Position numbers and translations under genes: made by a program
Notes under the pieces: model-generated
Seen by the model: only the letters and a program-made list of their open reading frames with translations
The model's database searches: none
Told to the model about the DNA's origin: nothing
Source of the DNA: Cyclobacteriaceae bacterium
GTDB taxonomy: Bacteria; Bacteroidota; Bacteroidia; Cytophagales; Cyclobacteriaceae
Direction: 5' to 3'
Length of the DNA: 64,000 nucleotides
Assembly: GCA_023151255.1 (NCBI GenBank)
Contig: JAKLJG010000007.1
Location: 88,293-152,292, forward strand
Shown: positions 1 through 8,354 of the stretch, piece after piece
How positions within the stretch are numbered: the first letter of the stretch is position 1
Layout of the letters: each line of letters begins with the position of its first letter

Positions 1-73
1 CCACCAGGGCCGCGGCATTAAAATGGAGGTAATGCTTTTCGATAAATGCAGAAATGGGGCGGTTTGAACTCAT
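1..73 (-). CDS. deoxyhypusine-synthase-like protein, N-terminal fragment
   Basis: Only the first 24 codons lie in the window, reading from an ATG at 73 and running off the left edge. The visible peptide begins MSSNRPISAFIEK and continues HYLHFNAAALV. That opening, with the HFNAA stretch, is what I recall from bacterial deoxyhypusine-synthase-like proteins of Bacteroidota. In bacteria this family transfers an aminobutyl group from spermidine or putrescine and is often a homospermidine-synthase-like enzyme rather than a true deoxyhypusine synthase. Its position downstream of an arginase-family gene and beside an arginine decarboxylase fits a polyamine role. No catalytic residue is visible, so the assignment rests on the N-terminus and the context. 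Confidence 0.6.
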   Translation of the reverse strand, partial: MSSNRPISAFIEKHYLHFNAAALV

Positions 74-131
74 GGTAAAAAGTTTGGTGCGAAATTAATC
101 AAAGTAGAGTGAACGCCACTATAAATCCGTC

Positions 132-896
132 TCAAGCTTGTTCCAATTGATTATTAACCAAGTCTTCTTTACTAAAAAGCAATTCATGGCGAAGCACCTT
201 GTTACCCCACCGTGTAACCAAATGAAATTCTACCCCGTCACCCACTTCATAATGCATGAACAACGGGGCCGGCACTTTTACTTCGAGTTCATCAATAACT
301 AAAAAATAATCTTTGGGTGCTACGGTCCGGTTTCGTCTCATGTACTTCCTGATTCGCGTAAACTTATTGGTAATCACCCCCCGCAGTACCATCTTCTCCG
401 GATTGTCTTTCAGATGCCGACCAAGGAGCCGGTAGTAAAGCGGAATAAGAATGGCAAAGATCACGGCAAGTACAATTCCTGCAATCATCGCAGTCTGATC
501 CTGGTCGCGCCAGTAGAAATAAAGACAACCGGCAGACAACAAGCCTCCAAAGATCCCGATACCGATTACGGCCAGTATTCTAAACTTATTTAATCCCTTT
601 ATCTCCTCGCTACTGAGTGGCATCACCTGCCGGGTTGACTTAAAGCCATCTGTTTCCTTCCATGCTTTTACAGCCCTGCGCACAGCAGCACTTGGAGAAG
701 TTTGGAGTTTGCGTATAACGTACGTTCCACCAATAACCAGGGCTGTAACAGTGAAAAGTAAAATTCCTCCATACTCACTGTAGTAAATTTCAGGGAATAC
801 GGATTCGAGAAATACAAACAACAGGAAAACCACCACGAAAGCCGCACCATAAATGGCGTAGGCTCTCAGCCGGTTCAGGATGTATTTGAGAATCAT
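132..896 (-). CDS. multi-pass membrane protein of unknown function
   Basis: I do not recognise this 254-residue protein. Four hydrophobic segments are visible, at about residues 13-31, 41-60, 107-127 and 137-153. They are arranged as two pairs separated by a basic stretch of about 45 residues, and a charged C-terminal domain of about 90 residues follows. The arrangement suggests an integral inner-membrane protein with a soluble C-terminal domain. The start is an ATG at 896, 28 bases below the stop of the arginase-family gene, and the deoxyhypusine-synthase-like gene follows 58 bases later. The three genes may therefore be co-transcribed. A link to polyamine handling is inferred from context only. 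Confidence 0.7.
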   Translation of the reverse strand: MILKYILNRLRAYAIYGAAFVVVFLLFVFLESVFPEIYYSEYGGILLFTVTALVIGGTYVIRKLQTSPSAAVRRAVKAWKETDGFKSTRQVMPLSSEEIKGLNKFRILAVIGIGIFGGLLSAGCLYFYWRDQDQTAMIAGIVLAVIFAILIPLYYRLLGRHLKDNPEKMVLRGVITNKFTRIRKYMRRNRTVAPKDYFLVIDELEVKVPAPLFMHYEVGDGVEFHLVTRWGNKVLRHELLFSKEDLVNNQLEQA

Positions 897-924
897 TACC
901 AGAGTAAGATTGCAGTGCCTGAAA

Positions 925-1887
925 TCACTCTACAAATACCGGTCTGTCAACAATTGTTTTAGCAGTTGCTTCCAAAATTTCAAAGGCATTCTCGGCCATC
1001 CGGTTTTCGGTATCGAGTGTCGGGTTTACTTCCACAATCTCCCAGGCCACCAGTTTAGGACTTTTGGCCAACTCCACATTAAGCGTCTTTGCCTCATCAA
1101 CGGTTAACCCGTTGGGCACAGGCGTGCCTGTTCCGGTAGAGATGCGACTGTCCAGGCTGTCCACATCAAACGAAACATAAATCAGATCGCAATGGTCGAG
1201 CATCTCCAAAACACGGGCAGCAATTTTTGCAGGGCCCAGTTTTTTCACTTCATCGGCTTCAATGAAGTTGATGTTGTATTTATTGATTAAATAATTCTCG
1301 GGCTTTTCTAAATCACGCACAGCAATGTATACGATGTCCTCAGGGTAAATTTTGGGGCCGGGCATGCCCACATTTTTTAATTGCTCCCAATACTCCAGCG
1401 TTTCTCCCCGCGGGTCGTTTACTTTGCATTCCAGGTTATCAATACCGCAGGCCATCGCCAGGGGCATACCGTGCATGTTGCCTGAAGGGGTGGTGAAAGG
1501 CGTATGTATATCGGCATGGGCATCAATCCAAACTACCCCGAGCCGTGCATTGGGATTTGCCTTTTTTATACCGGCTATGGTACCGTAGGCTGTGCTGTGA
1601 TCACCCGCCATGATCAGCGGAAAGTAATCGTCCCACAGGGTTTCGTACACTTCCAGGCACACGCGCTCTTCCATAATCATCACGCCATCAATAAACTTGG
1701 CATAGGTATGCTTGGCGCCATCGAATAACAATTCGTTAACATGCTCTACTTCTACCGACTCGTGCTGTTTGAAAAAATCAGACTTCAGGTCGAGGCTGGC
1801 AATTTTCATGGCCTCCACGCCCAGGCTGGCCCCGCGGGTGCCGGCACCGATTTCTGATTTTACCTCTATAATCTTTATCTCTTTCAC
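925..1887 (-). CDS. arginase/agmatinase family ureohydrolase
   Basis: This is a 320-residue enzyme of the ureohydrolase superfamily, which hydrolyses a guanidino group with a two-manganese centre. The metal-binding motifs are all present: GDHS at 95-98 (His97), DAHAD at 122-126 (Asp122, His124, Asp126) and SFDVD at 229-233 (Asp231, Asp233). The GTGTPVPNG segment just after them is typical of arginases rather than classical agmatinases. The next gene codes for an arginine decarboxylase, which makes agmatine, so the true substrate (arginine or agmatine) is open. The first codon is GTG, since no upstream in-frame ATG exists and the protein starts directly at its first beta strand. It heads a minus-strand set with the membrane protein and the deoxyhypusine-synthase-like gene. 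Confidence 0.92.
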   Translation of the reverse strand: MKEIKIIEVKSEIGAGTRGASLGVEAMKIASLDLKSDFFKQHESVEVEHVNELLFDGAKHTYAKFIDGVMIMEERVCLEVYETLWDDYFPLIMAGDHSTAYGTIAGIKKANPNARLGVVWIDAHADIHTPFTTPSGNMHGMPLAMACGIDNLECKVNDPRGETLEYWEQLKNVGMPGPKIYPEDIVYIAVRDLEKPENYLINKYNINFIEADEVKKLGPAKIAARVLEMLDHCDLIYVSFDVDSLDSRISTGTGTPVPNGLTVDEAKTLNVELAKSPKLVAWEIVEVNPTLDTENRMAENAFEILEATAKTIVDRPVFVE

Positions 1888-2178
1888 AAAATGACAAATT
1901 GAATTAAACGAATAAACCTACCTCTAAAACGAACAGAAACTATCGTTCCCGGGTTTGCCTCAGAAATCGGGCAACGGGTTGAGCCCCTGATAAATTCGGG
2001 CGAAAATGAGGTTTTTAACACGGTTTACCATACGGCACAAGCGTTGCAAAGATGGTGAAATTATGGCAATATTGCACTCTTTTTTAGCAGTTCACTACGC
2101 CCTATCCGGCAGTGATAATACCTTTACTAATCAGCCGGGCAAGGCCGTGACCTGTAAATTGGCAGAACATAAGTAGAA

Positions 2179-3594
2179 ATGAAGAGTTATCGCGAACTGA
2201 TTGAGCAAACCTTTGAATTCCCGCAAAAAGAATTTAAAGTACGCGACCATGAACTGCTGTTTAACGATGTGCCTTTAACGGAGATTATTGCGCAGTATGG
2301 AACACCCCTGAAGCTGACGTACCTGCCCCGCATCAGCGAAAACATCCGGTTTGCCCAGGCAACCTTCAACAACGCCATCGAAAAATTTAAGTACAACGGA
2401 ACCTACACATATTGTTACTGCACCAAGTCATCGCACTTCTCATTTGTATTGGAAGAGGCGTTGAAGAATAATGTACACCTCGAAACATCTTCGTCTTTTG
2501 ATATCCCCATTGTACGAAGTTTATACGAAGCCGGCCGCATCAGCAAAGACACGTATATCATCTGTAACGGTTTTAAAATGCCCCTTTACCTCCAATACAT
2601 TAACGAGTTACTCAATGAGGGCTTTAACTGCATTCCGATTCTCGACAATATGAACGAGTTGGAAGCCTATGAAAAAAATGCAAACAATCCTTATCGTGTA
2701 GGCATAAGGGTAGCAGCCGATGAAGAACCGAATTTTGAATTTTATACTTCGCGCCTGGGCATCCGGTACAGCGACATTACCAATTTCTACAAAGAAAAAA
2801 TTGCCACCAGCAGCAAGGCCACGCTTAAAATGCTGCACTTCTTTATCAACACCGGTATAAAGGACACCGCCTATTACTGGAGCGAACTGAGCCGTTTTAT
2901 CTTTAAGTATTGCGAACTGAAAAAAATCTGCCCCACACTCGACTCGGTGGATATCGGGGGCGGCTTCCCGATTAAAACATCGCTCACCTTCCAGTACGAT
3001 TACAAATACATGATCGAGCAGATTGTTGAAAATATTAAATGGATCTGCGACAAGAACAATGTGCCGGTACCCCACATCTTTACCGAATTTGGAAGTTATA
3101 CCGTGGGCGAAAGCGGTGCTGTGCTGTATAAGGTAATCGACCAGAAACTTCAAAATGATAAGGAACTCTGGTACATGATTGACGGCTCGTTTATTACCCA
3201 CCTGCCCGATGCCTGGGGGCTGAACCAGAAATACATACTCCTGGCTTTAAACAAATGGGATGATCCATTCCACAAAGTGAATATTGGTGGCCTCACATGC
3301 GACAGTCACGATTACTACAATTCGGAAGCCCACACCGGTGAAGTATTTTTACCGATGATCAATGATGAAGAACCTTTGTACATCGGATTTTTTCATACCG
3401 GAGCCTACCAGGAATCGCTTGGCGGGTATGGCGGCATCCAGCATTGCCTGATACCAGCCCCCAAGCACGTATTGATTGACCGGAATGAAGATGGTGAAAT
3501 TCTGACATCGCTGTTTGCGCCAGAACAAAACGAGGAAAGTATGTTAAAGGTGCTGGGATATAAAAAGACACTTGCTCACACTCCATCAGAATAA
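2179..3594 (+). CDS. speA: PLP-dependent arginine decarboxylase (fold III, short form)
   Basis: The enzyme converts arginine to agmatine, the first step of putrescine and spermidine synthesis. It belongs to the alanine-racemase-fold decarboxylases (Orn/Lys/Arg decarboxylase group 2). Lys83 in YCYCTKSS is the expected PLP-linking lysine. A glycine-rich DIGGGFP phosphate-binding segment follows near residue 257, and TCDSHDYY near 374 supplies the cysteine and aspartate that complete the partner subunit's active site. At 471 residues it is shorter than E. coli SpeA (about 660) but matches the compact form I associate with Bacteroidota. The 291-base gap to the divergent arginase-family gene has a one-mismatch -7 element (TACCTTTA, 2119-2126) on this strand. 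A perfect bidirectional terminator follows. The symbol marks function, not close orthology. Confidence 0.85.
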   Translation: MKSYRELIEQTFEFPQKEFKVRDHELLFNDVPLTEIIAQYGTPLKLTYLPRISENIRFAQATFNNAIEKFKYNGTYTYCYCTKSSHFSFVLEEALKNNVHLETSSSFDIPIVRSLYEAGRISKDTYIICNGFKMPLYLQYINELLNEGFNCIPILDNMNELEAYEKNANNPYRVGIRVAADEEPNFEFYTSRLGIRYSDITNFYKEKIATSSKATLKMLHFFINTGIKDTAYYWSELSRFIFKYCELKKICPTLDSVDIGGGFPIKTSLTFQYDYKYMIEQIVENIKWICDKNNVPVPHIFTEFGSYTVGESGAVLYKVIDQKLQNDKELWYMIDGSFITHLPDAWGLNQKYILLALNKWDDPFHKVNIGGLTCDSHDYYNSEAHTGEVFLPMINDEEPLYIGFFHTGAYQESLGGYGGIQHCLIPAPKHVLIDRNEDGEILTSLFAPEQNEESMLKVLGYKKTLAHTPSE

Positions 3595-3604
3595 CTGGAT
3601 AAAC

Positions 3605-3631
3605 AAAAAACCTCCCGATGGGAGGTTTTTT
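3605..3631. terminator. bidirectional rho-independent terminator
   Basis: A perfect hairpin with 12-base arms (AAAAAACCTCCC and GGGAGGTTTTTT) and a GAT loop lies between the convergent decarboxylase and porin genes. Its A-run and T-run ends allow it to stop transcription from both sides. Confidence 0.9.
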
Positions 3632-3654
3632 GTTCTTACACATCAGAGGTCAAT

Positions 3655-5256
3655 TCAGAAGGCAACAATACCCTGAATAACAAATCCTTTAAAATTGCCA
3701 TTGGCAAACATGCTTGTGTCTTTGAAGCCAGCAAAGGATGTTGAGCGGTTATCCCAAAACACAGGGAAACCTGTATACTTCTGGTTTACGTACTCGCCCT
3801 TTAGAAGTACATTTTTGGTAATAAACCAGCCTCCGGCAAAAGCGGTGCGTTTTATTGTAACATCAAATCGATCGCCCTGATAGATGTGGCTTGCAGTATT
3901 AGTTGCCTGACCTAACGCAATTTCAGCATCAACTGAGTTGTATTTGAAGCCAATGTAAAACTGTTCTCTCTTACCAAATCTGTACAGTAAATCGGCAGCA
4001 AATTGAGTGGATTTACGGTTATCCAGTTTTTCAAATACAGGCCTTAGCGTTCCATCGTTATTAGTCGGGTCACTGAACTGCAATTCCCCGTTTTCAACTG
4101 ACGAGTTTCCGGTTGCCACCTCATAAGTACCAAATAATTCCAATCCTTTAAACTTAACAAAAGGGTTAATCACCCAGCTTGTTATATTATCGGTTATGCC
4201 GGGATTAAAGCGGCCGGATGTAAATGCGCTGGTAACAGTTGCAGCGCTGTTGTCCAACACAAATTGATAATTGGAGCCAGTACGATCACCACCAAACAAC
4301 GTATTCCGTATGGATGATTTTGTGGTTAAAAATGTTCCGCTGAGTCTGACACGAAGATCTTCATTAAAATTCCTGTCATAAGCCGCTTTCCAGTATAAAT
4401 TGGGTTTTCGATCATTTGGCCTTGAAACATTACCTTGGATTTCGCCATCGGTATATCCCATCATCAGCATAAAGTCTTTCTTGTACCAGTACAATTCCCA
4501 TCCGATTTCGGTTGTAAAGGCATCCATAATATTGTTTTCAATAAATGGATTCCACAGTGTATGCCCGCCATCTGACCTGCGGAAGTGTGCATCACCATAA
4601 TTTATTTCCATATGGCCAACGCGCAAGGACAGGTTGGTCCAGAGTTTATCCATAAATGCGCTGTTAAGAAAACTCACTTTGTCAACTTGCAGGTAGCCGC
4701 CTTTTACCCAAAACTCATTATGGTGGTGAGATGCCATGTAGTTCGCCAAATGTAAACGGATACCATCTGCGAGTTGAACATCGAAATAAAGGTTAGCTTG
4801 TGCCAATGGAAAACCTGGAGCCATTTCATATAACTGATTAGCATTTGTTAATACCCGTTGTGTATTGGGCGCACTAACCGGATCGGGCGTATATAACCAT
4901 GCCCCCCAAGCATTTGTGGCCGGTACAAAGGTACCTGGTGCTGCGGTACCGGTTACCCTGTTAATAAAATTACCATTGTTATCTTCAATCCAGGTGGTTG
5001 CACCATCAGGCAAAACTACGCGGGCAGAATTTGAATGTTTAAAGTTTTGAAAGCCCTGTGTAAAGCCTGCGCCAATACGCAGTTTAAAACCATCGTACGC
5101 TACGGTGTCTTTGTGCTTGTTTATTTCAAATACATTGACCCCGCGTTGATCGTAGGGACGAAAATACTGGATAGCCGGCTGTTGGGCCAGTAGGGTACCA
5201 GCAAAGAAAGTCAGCAGCAGCGTACTGACTTTACCGATATAATTTAAGTTGTTCAT
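3655..5256 (-). CDS. outer-membrane beta-barrel protein (porin-like)
   Basis: This 533-residue protein opens with a signal peptide that ends near LLAQQPA at about residue 25. The rest alternates polar and aromatic residues, as in outer-membrane beta strands, and the chain ends in phenylalanine (GIVAF), the usual signal for barrel assembly. It has no TonB box or carboxypeptidase-like N-terminal domain, so it is not a SusC-type receptor. A simple porin or channel is the best description, and I cannot name a substrate. The gene starts 23 bases below the stop of the YceI gene and almost certainly shares its transcript. The operon would then be controlled by the Crp/Fnr-type palindrome at 5930-5955. 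Confidence 0.8.
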   Translation of the reverse strand: MNNLNYIGKVSTLLLTFFAGTLLAQQPAIQYFRPYDQRGVNVFEINKHKDTVAYDGFKLRIGAGFTQGFQNFKHSNSARVVLPDGATTWIEDNNGNFINRVTGTAAPGTFVPATNAWGAWLYTPDPVSAPNTQRVLTNANQLYEMAPGFPLAQANLYFDVQLADGIRLHLANYMASHHHNEFWVKGGYLQVDKVSFLNSAFMDKLWTNLSLRVGHMEINYGDAHFRRSDGGHTLWNPFIENNIMDAFTTEIGWELYWYKKDFMLMMGYTDGEIQGNVSRPNDRKPNLYWKAAYDRNFNEDLRVRLSGTFLTTKSSIRNTLFGGDRTGSNYQFVLDNSAATVTSAFTSGRFNPGITDNITSWVINPFVKFKGLELFGTYEVATGNSSVENGELQFSDPTNNDGTLRPVFEKLDNRKSTQFAADLLYRFGKREQFYIGFKYNSVDAEIALGQATNTASHIYQGDRFDVTIKRTAFAGGWFITKNVLLKGEYVNQKYTGFPVFWDNRSTSFAGFKDTSMFANGNFKGFVIQGIVAF

Positions 5257-5279
5257 AACATGTTATTTAGGTTATACAT

Positions 5280-5861
5280 TTATTTATTCGGAGTAATGGT
5301 TAAATCAAATTTTACAGTCACCTCCTCGCCTACTTTAATAGTGCCCATCATAGCGGTTGGCGGTTCCATTTTATAATCCTTCATTTTAATCTTATGCGAT
5401 CCCGTAAACCGGATATCGCCCGATGGCATTACTGTGTAGTGAATTTCCATAGCAGTGGATTGAGCGGCACCTGCCATGGTTAATGTTCCGGTGGTTTTCA
5501 ACAGTCCATCGTGTACAGAAAGGGTTACCAGCTTATATGTGATAGTTGGGTATTTATCGTATTTAAATGCCTCCCATGTTTTGTTGTCCATCAGCTTTCC
5601 TTTGGTACTTCTGATGGACTCTACCGGTATCTTTACAGTAACATCTTTTACCTCTCTCACTTTCACACCATCTGTAACAAAGTTTCCGGCAAATTCAAGT
5701 TTAGTAACATCCGAGATCCAATCATGAAGGGTGGAGGTTCCCTCAATTGTCATCTTAAAGGTTTTGGTCTGATAATTCTGGGCTATGACCGTTTTTGCAA
5801 AAACAATGGCGGATAAAAAAAATACTGCGAACAGACACTTAAAATTCGGATTTGGCCTCAT
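5280..5861 (-). CDS. YceI-family periplasmic protein
   Basis: The mature part matches the YceI fold, an extended lipocalin-like barrel that binds isoprenoid-type amphiphiles. The diagnostic pattern is present: FKMTIEGTSTLHDW near the start, a KIPVESI strand, the central MDNKTWEAFKYDKYPTI segment, then a long beta region ending in VKFDLTI. I chose the ATG at 5861 (MRPNPNFK...), 22 codons inside the longest frame, because a basic n-region and hydrophobic core follow at once and end in a signal-peptidase-like site (VIAQN). The shorter form has 193 residues. The gene is followed after 23 bases by the porin-like gene. A palindromic regulator site lies 69-94 bases upstream of the start. Confidence 0.88.
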   Translation of the reverse strand: MRPNPNFKCLFAVFFLSAIVFAKTVIAQNYQTKTFKMTIEGTSTLHDWISDVTKLEFAGNFVTDGVKVREVKDVTVKIPVESIRSTKGKLMDNKTWEAFKYDKYPTITYKLVTLSVHDGLLKTTGTLTMAGAAQSTAMEIHYTVMPSGDIRFTGSHKIKMKDYKMEPPTAMMGTIKVGEEVTVKFDLTITPNK

Positions 5862-5929
5862 GGTTTGCTGATTAATCACATCATGAATGTATTGGCCCCC
5901 GTATCGATCATGAATGATACTCCTCACTA

Positions 5930-5955
5930 TGTTGTGTGATAAATATCACACAACA
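5930..5955. promoter_or_regulatory. Crp/Fnr-type palindromic operator
   Basis: Two perfect 12-base arms, TGTTGTGTGATA and TATCACACAACA, flank a two-base AA centre. The core TGTGA-N6-TCACA (5935-5939 and 5946-5950) is the classical recognition pattern of the Crp/Fnr family. It lies upstream of the minus-strand YceI-porin operon (centre about 80 bases from the ATG at 5861) and about 220 bases from the divergent EF-G-like gene. No Crp/Fnr regulator gene is in the window, so the cognate factor is unknown. Confidence 0.75.
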
Positions 5956-6162
5956 ACATGTATATTATCATGCCGATTAAAGTTCAATGGACCAACCCAT
6001 GCGATTAATTTGAACCACCAGCCGGCCCAATGCACACCGGTATTAAAACTGAAACAGCCTCAAAACAGCGGCATTTTTTCTTGCAGCATTTTTCCTTTAT
6101 TCAGTATATTCAACTCCCGTTTCTGTTAACTAAATCGTTAAACCTGCTAATCCCGCACGCCT

Positions 6163-8289
6163 ATGAAAGTTTATGATGAAAAACACCTGAAAAACATTGT
6201 TTTGCTGGGAGCCCCAAAAAGCGGCAAGACCCTGCTTGCCGAAGACATGTTGTTTGAAGCCGGTATCACCCACCGAAGAGGAACCATCGAAGGGAAAAAT
6301 ACGGTATCAGACTACCACGAAATAGAACAGGAACGCGGCAACTCAATTTTTGCCACTGTACTGCATACCGAATGGCGCGATTACAAGATCAACATCATTG
6401 ACACACCCGGTTTTGACGACTTTATTGGCGAGATGATTTCGGCCATTCGCGTGGCCGATACCTGTGTAATGGTAATCAACGCCCAGCATGGCGTGGAAGT
6501 AGGCACCGAGTTAATCTGGAAATATGTTGACGACTTTAACAAACCCGTAATCTTTGCCATCAACCAGGCTGATCACCCGAAAGCCGATTTTGATAACACC
6601 CTCGAATCGCTTAAGAAAACATTTGGCAAAGCGATAACTCAGATGCAATACCCCGTAAACCAAGGCGATAATTTTGACTCAATTATCGACTTGTTGAAAA
6701 TGGTGATGTATAAGTTCCCCGCTGATGGTGGTAAACCGCAGAAATTACCAATCCCTGACAACGAGAAAGAAAAAGCCAACCAACTGCATAACGAATTGGT
6801 AGAAAAGGCGGCCGAGAATGACGAGAAACTGATGGAAAAATATTTTGAAAAGGGAACCCTCGATGAAGACGAAATGCGGGAGGGCCTCAAATTGGGGATG
6901 ATTCATCACGATGTTTTTCCGGTATTCGTCATGTCGGCCAAAAAGAATATGGGCAGCGGCCGTATGATGGGCTTTATTGATAACGTAGCGCCATCTCCCC
7001 GCGAAGCAAAACCCGAAGTTACTACTGATGGCAAGGAAATACCCTACGACCCGACTAAACCTGCCTTACTCTTTGTGTTTAAATCGCACCTGGAGCCAAA
7101 CCTTGGCAAACTTTCGTTCTTTAAAGTTATTTCCGGTGAAGTTACTTCCAGTTCCGAACTGGTTAACAGCCAAACGGGTGCAGTTGAAAAATTTCACCAG
7201 TTGTTTATAATGGATGGCAAAACCCGTAACCCCGTTGACAAGCTGGTGGCAGGTGATATTGGCGCTACGCTAAAACTAAAGGACACGTACACCAATCAAA
7301 CCCTGCACGCCAAAGGTTTTGATGTTACCATACAACCCATTGTTTACCCTGAGCCACGCATACGCACAGCCATTGTTGCAAAGAGCAAAGGCGATGACGA
7401 AAAAATCGGTGAAGTATTGCAGAAGATTCACCAGGAAGACCCCACGCTGGAAGTAGGCTATTCGCGCGAATTAAAACAACTAATTATCTCCGGGCAGGGC
7501 GAAATGCACCTGGCCGTCTGCAAATGGTTTTTGGAACAGATGTACAAACTTCATGTAGAATACAAAACTCCCCGCATCTCCTATCGCGAAACCATCCGCA
7601 AGCCGGCAACCGCCATGTACCGGCATAAAAAACAATCGGGCGGGGCAGGCCAGTTTGGCGAAGTACACCTGAAAGTAGAACCTTATTACGAAGGCATGCC
7701 CGAACCCACCGAGTATTCGGTGCGGGGCAAAGAATTTATTGACCTGGAGTGGGGCGGTAAACTTGCTTTTTACAATTGCATTGTTGGTGGTGTGATCGAT
7801 GCCCGGTTTATCCCCTCTATATTAAAAGGCGTAATGGAAAAAATGGAAGAGGGCCCTATTACCGGCTCATACGTGCGCGATGTACGGGTTTGTGTGTATG
7901 ATGGGAAGATGCATCCGGTTGACTCCAACGACATCTCCTTTAAAATAGCCGGTATGATGGCTTTCAAAGAAGCTTTCTTAAATGCCGAACCCATCTTGCT
8001 TGAACCCATTTATGATATTGAAGTGATGGTACCCGAAGAAATTATGGGCGATGTGATGGGCGACCTGCAAACCCGCAGGTCGATGATTATGGGTATCGAC
8101 TCGAAAGGAAATTTTCAGGTGGTGAAGGCACGCACCCCGCTTGCTGAGTTGGATCGGTACTCCACCACGCTGCGATCACTCTCGCAGGGCCGGGCTAGTT
8201 TTACCCAAAAGTTTGCCGAATACGTTCAGGTACCGTTTGAACTTCAACAAAAACTGGCTAAGCAAACACAGGAGGCCGAGTTGGTTTAA
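6163..8289 (+). CDS. elongation factor G-like translational GTPase (EF-G paralogue)
   Basis: At 708 residues this is a full-length EF-G-type protein, with a GTPase domain followed by domains II to V. The P-loop is GAPKSGKT at 16-23 and the G3 motif DTPG is at 80-83. The G4 motif reads NQAD (134-137) rather than the usual NKxD, and the switch I region (DYHEIEQERGNS) differs from the DWMEQEQERGIT of housekeeping EF-G. The C-terminal part keeps EF-G hallmarks such as GGAGQFGEV and GEMHL. It is not beside ribosomal-protein genes, where fusA usually lies. I therefore read it as a divergent paralogue of the EF-G2 or ribosome-protection-like sort. Whether it supports translocation, ribosome recycling or another step cannot be told from sequence. 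Confidence 0.85.
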   Translation: MKVYDEKHLKNIVLLGAPKSGKTLLAEDMLFEAGITHRRGTIEGKNTVSDYHEIEQERGNSIFATVLHTEWRDYKINIIDTPGFDDFIGEMISAIRVADTCVMVINAQHGVEVGTELIWKYVDDFNKPVIFAINQADHPKADFDNTLESLKKTFGKAITQMQYPVNQGDNFDSIIDLLKMVMYKFPADGGKPQKLPIPDNEKEKANQLHNELVEKAAENDEKLMEKYFEKGTLDEDEMREGLKLGMIHHDVFPVFVMSAKKNMGSGRMMGFIDNVAPSPREAKPEVTTDGKEIPYDPTKPALLFVFKSHLEPNLGKLSFFKVISGEVTSSSELVNSQTGAVEKFHQLFIMDGKTRNPVDKLVAGDIGATLKLKDTYTNQTLHAKGFDVTIQPIVYPEPRIRTAIVAKSKGDDEKIGEVLQKIHQEDPTLEVGYSRELKQLIISGQGEMHLAVCKWFLEQMYKLHVEYKTPRISYRETIRKPATAMYRHKKQSGGAGQFGEVHLKVEPYYEGMPEPTEYSVRGKEFIDLEWGGKLAFYNCIVGGVIDARFIPSILKGVMEKMEEGPITGSYVRDVRVCVYDGKMHPVDSNDISFKIAGMMAFKEAFLNAEPILLEPIYDIEVMVPEEIMGDVMGDLQTRRSMIMGIDSKGNFQVVKARTPLAELDRYSTTLRSLSQGRASFTQKFAEYVQVPFELQQKLAKQTQEAELV

Positions 8290-8329
8290 AATCAACCAAA
8301 ACATCCATAGCCAGACAATAAAAACTTAG

Positions 8330-8337
8330 TAGTTTTG
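8330..8337 (+). promoter_or_regulatory. candidate -7 element (TAGTTTTG)
   Basis: A perfect match to the Bacteroidota -7 consensus TAnnTTTG lies 17 bases upstream of the GTG start of the glycosyltransferase. No clear -33 TTTG is seen at the expected spacing. Confidence 0.45.
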
Positions 8338-8354
8338 GGCAAACCACACCCACG

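Noticed and set aside
1888..2178. Hidden gene in the gap between the ureohydrolase and the decarboxylase
   Set aside because: No frame with a plausible start and ribosome site was found; the region holds only a one-mismatch promoter element on the plus strand.
2608..3201. 197-codon frame opposite the arginine decarboxylase gene
   Set aside because: It lies wholly antisense to a clear gene and shows no domain, so it is a codon-usage shadow.
8281..8299. TTGGTT/AACCAA hairpin just after the EF-G-like gene as a terminator
   Set aside because: It has only six-base arms, a seven-base loop and no T-run.
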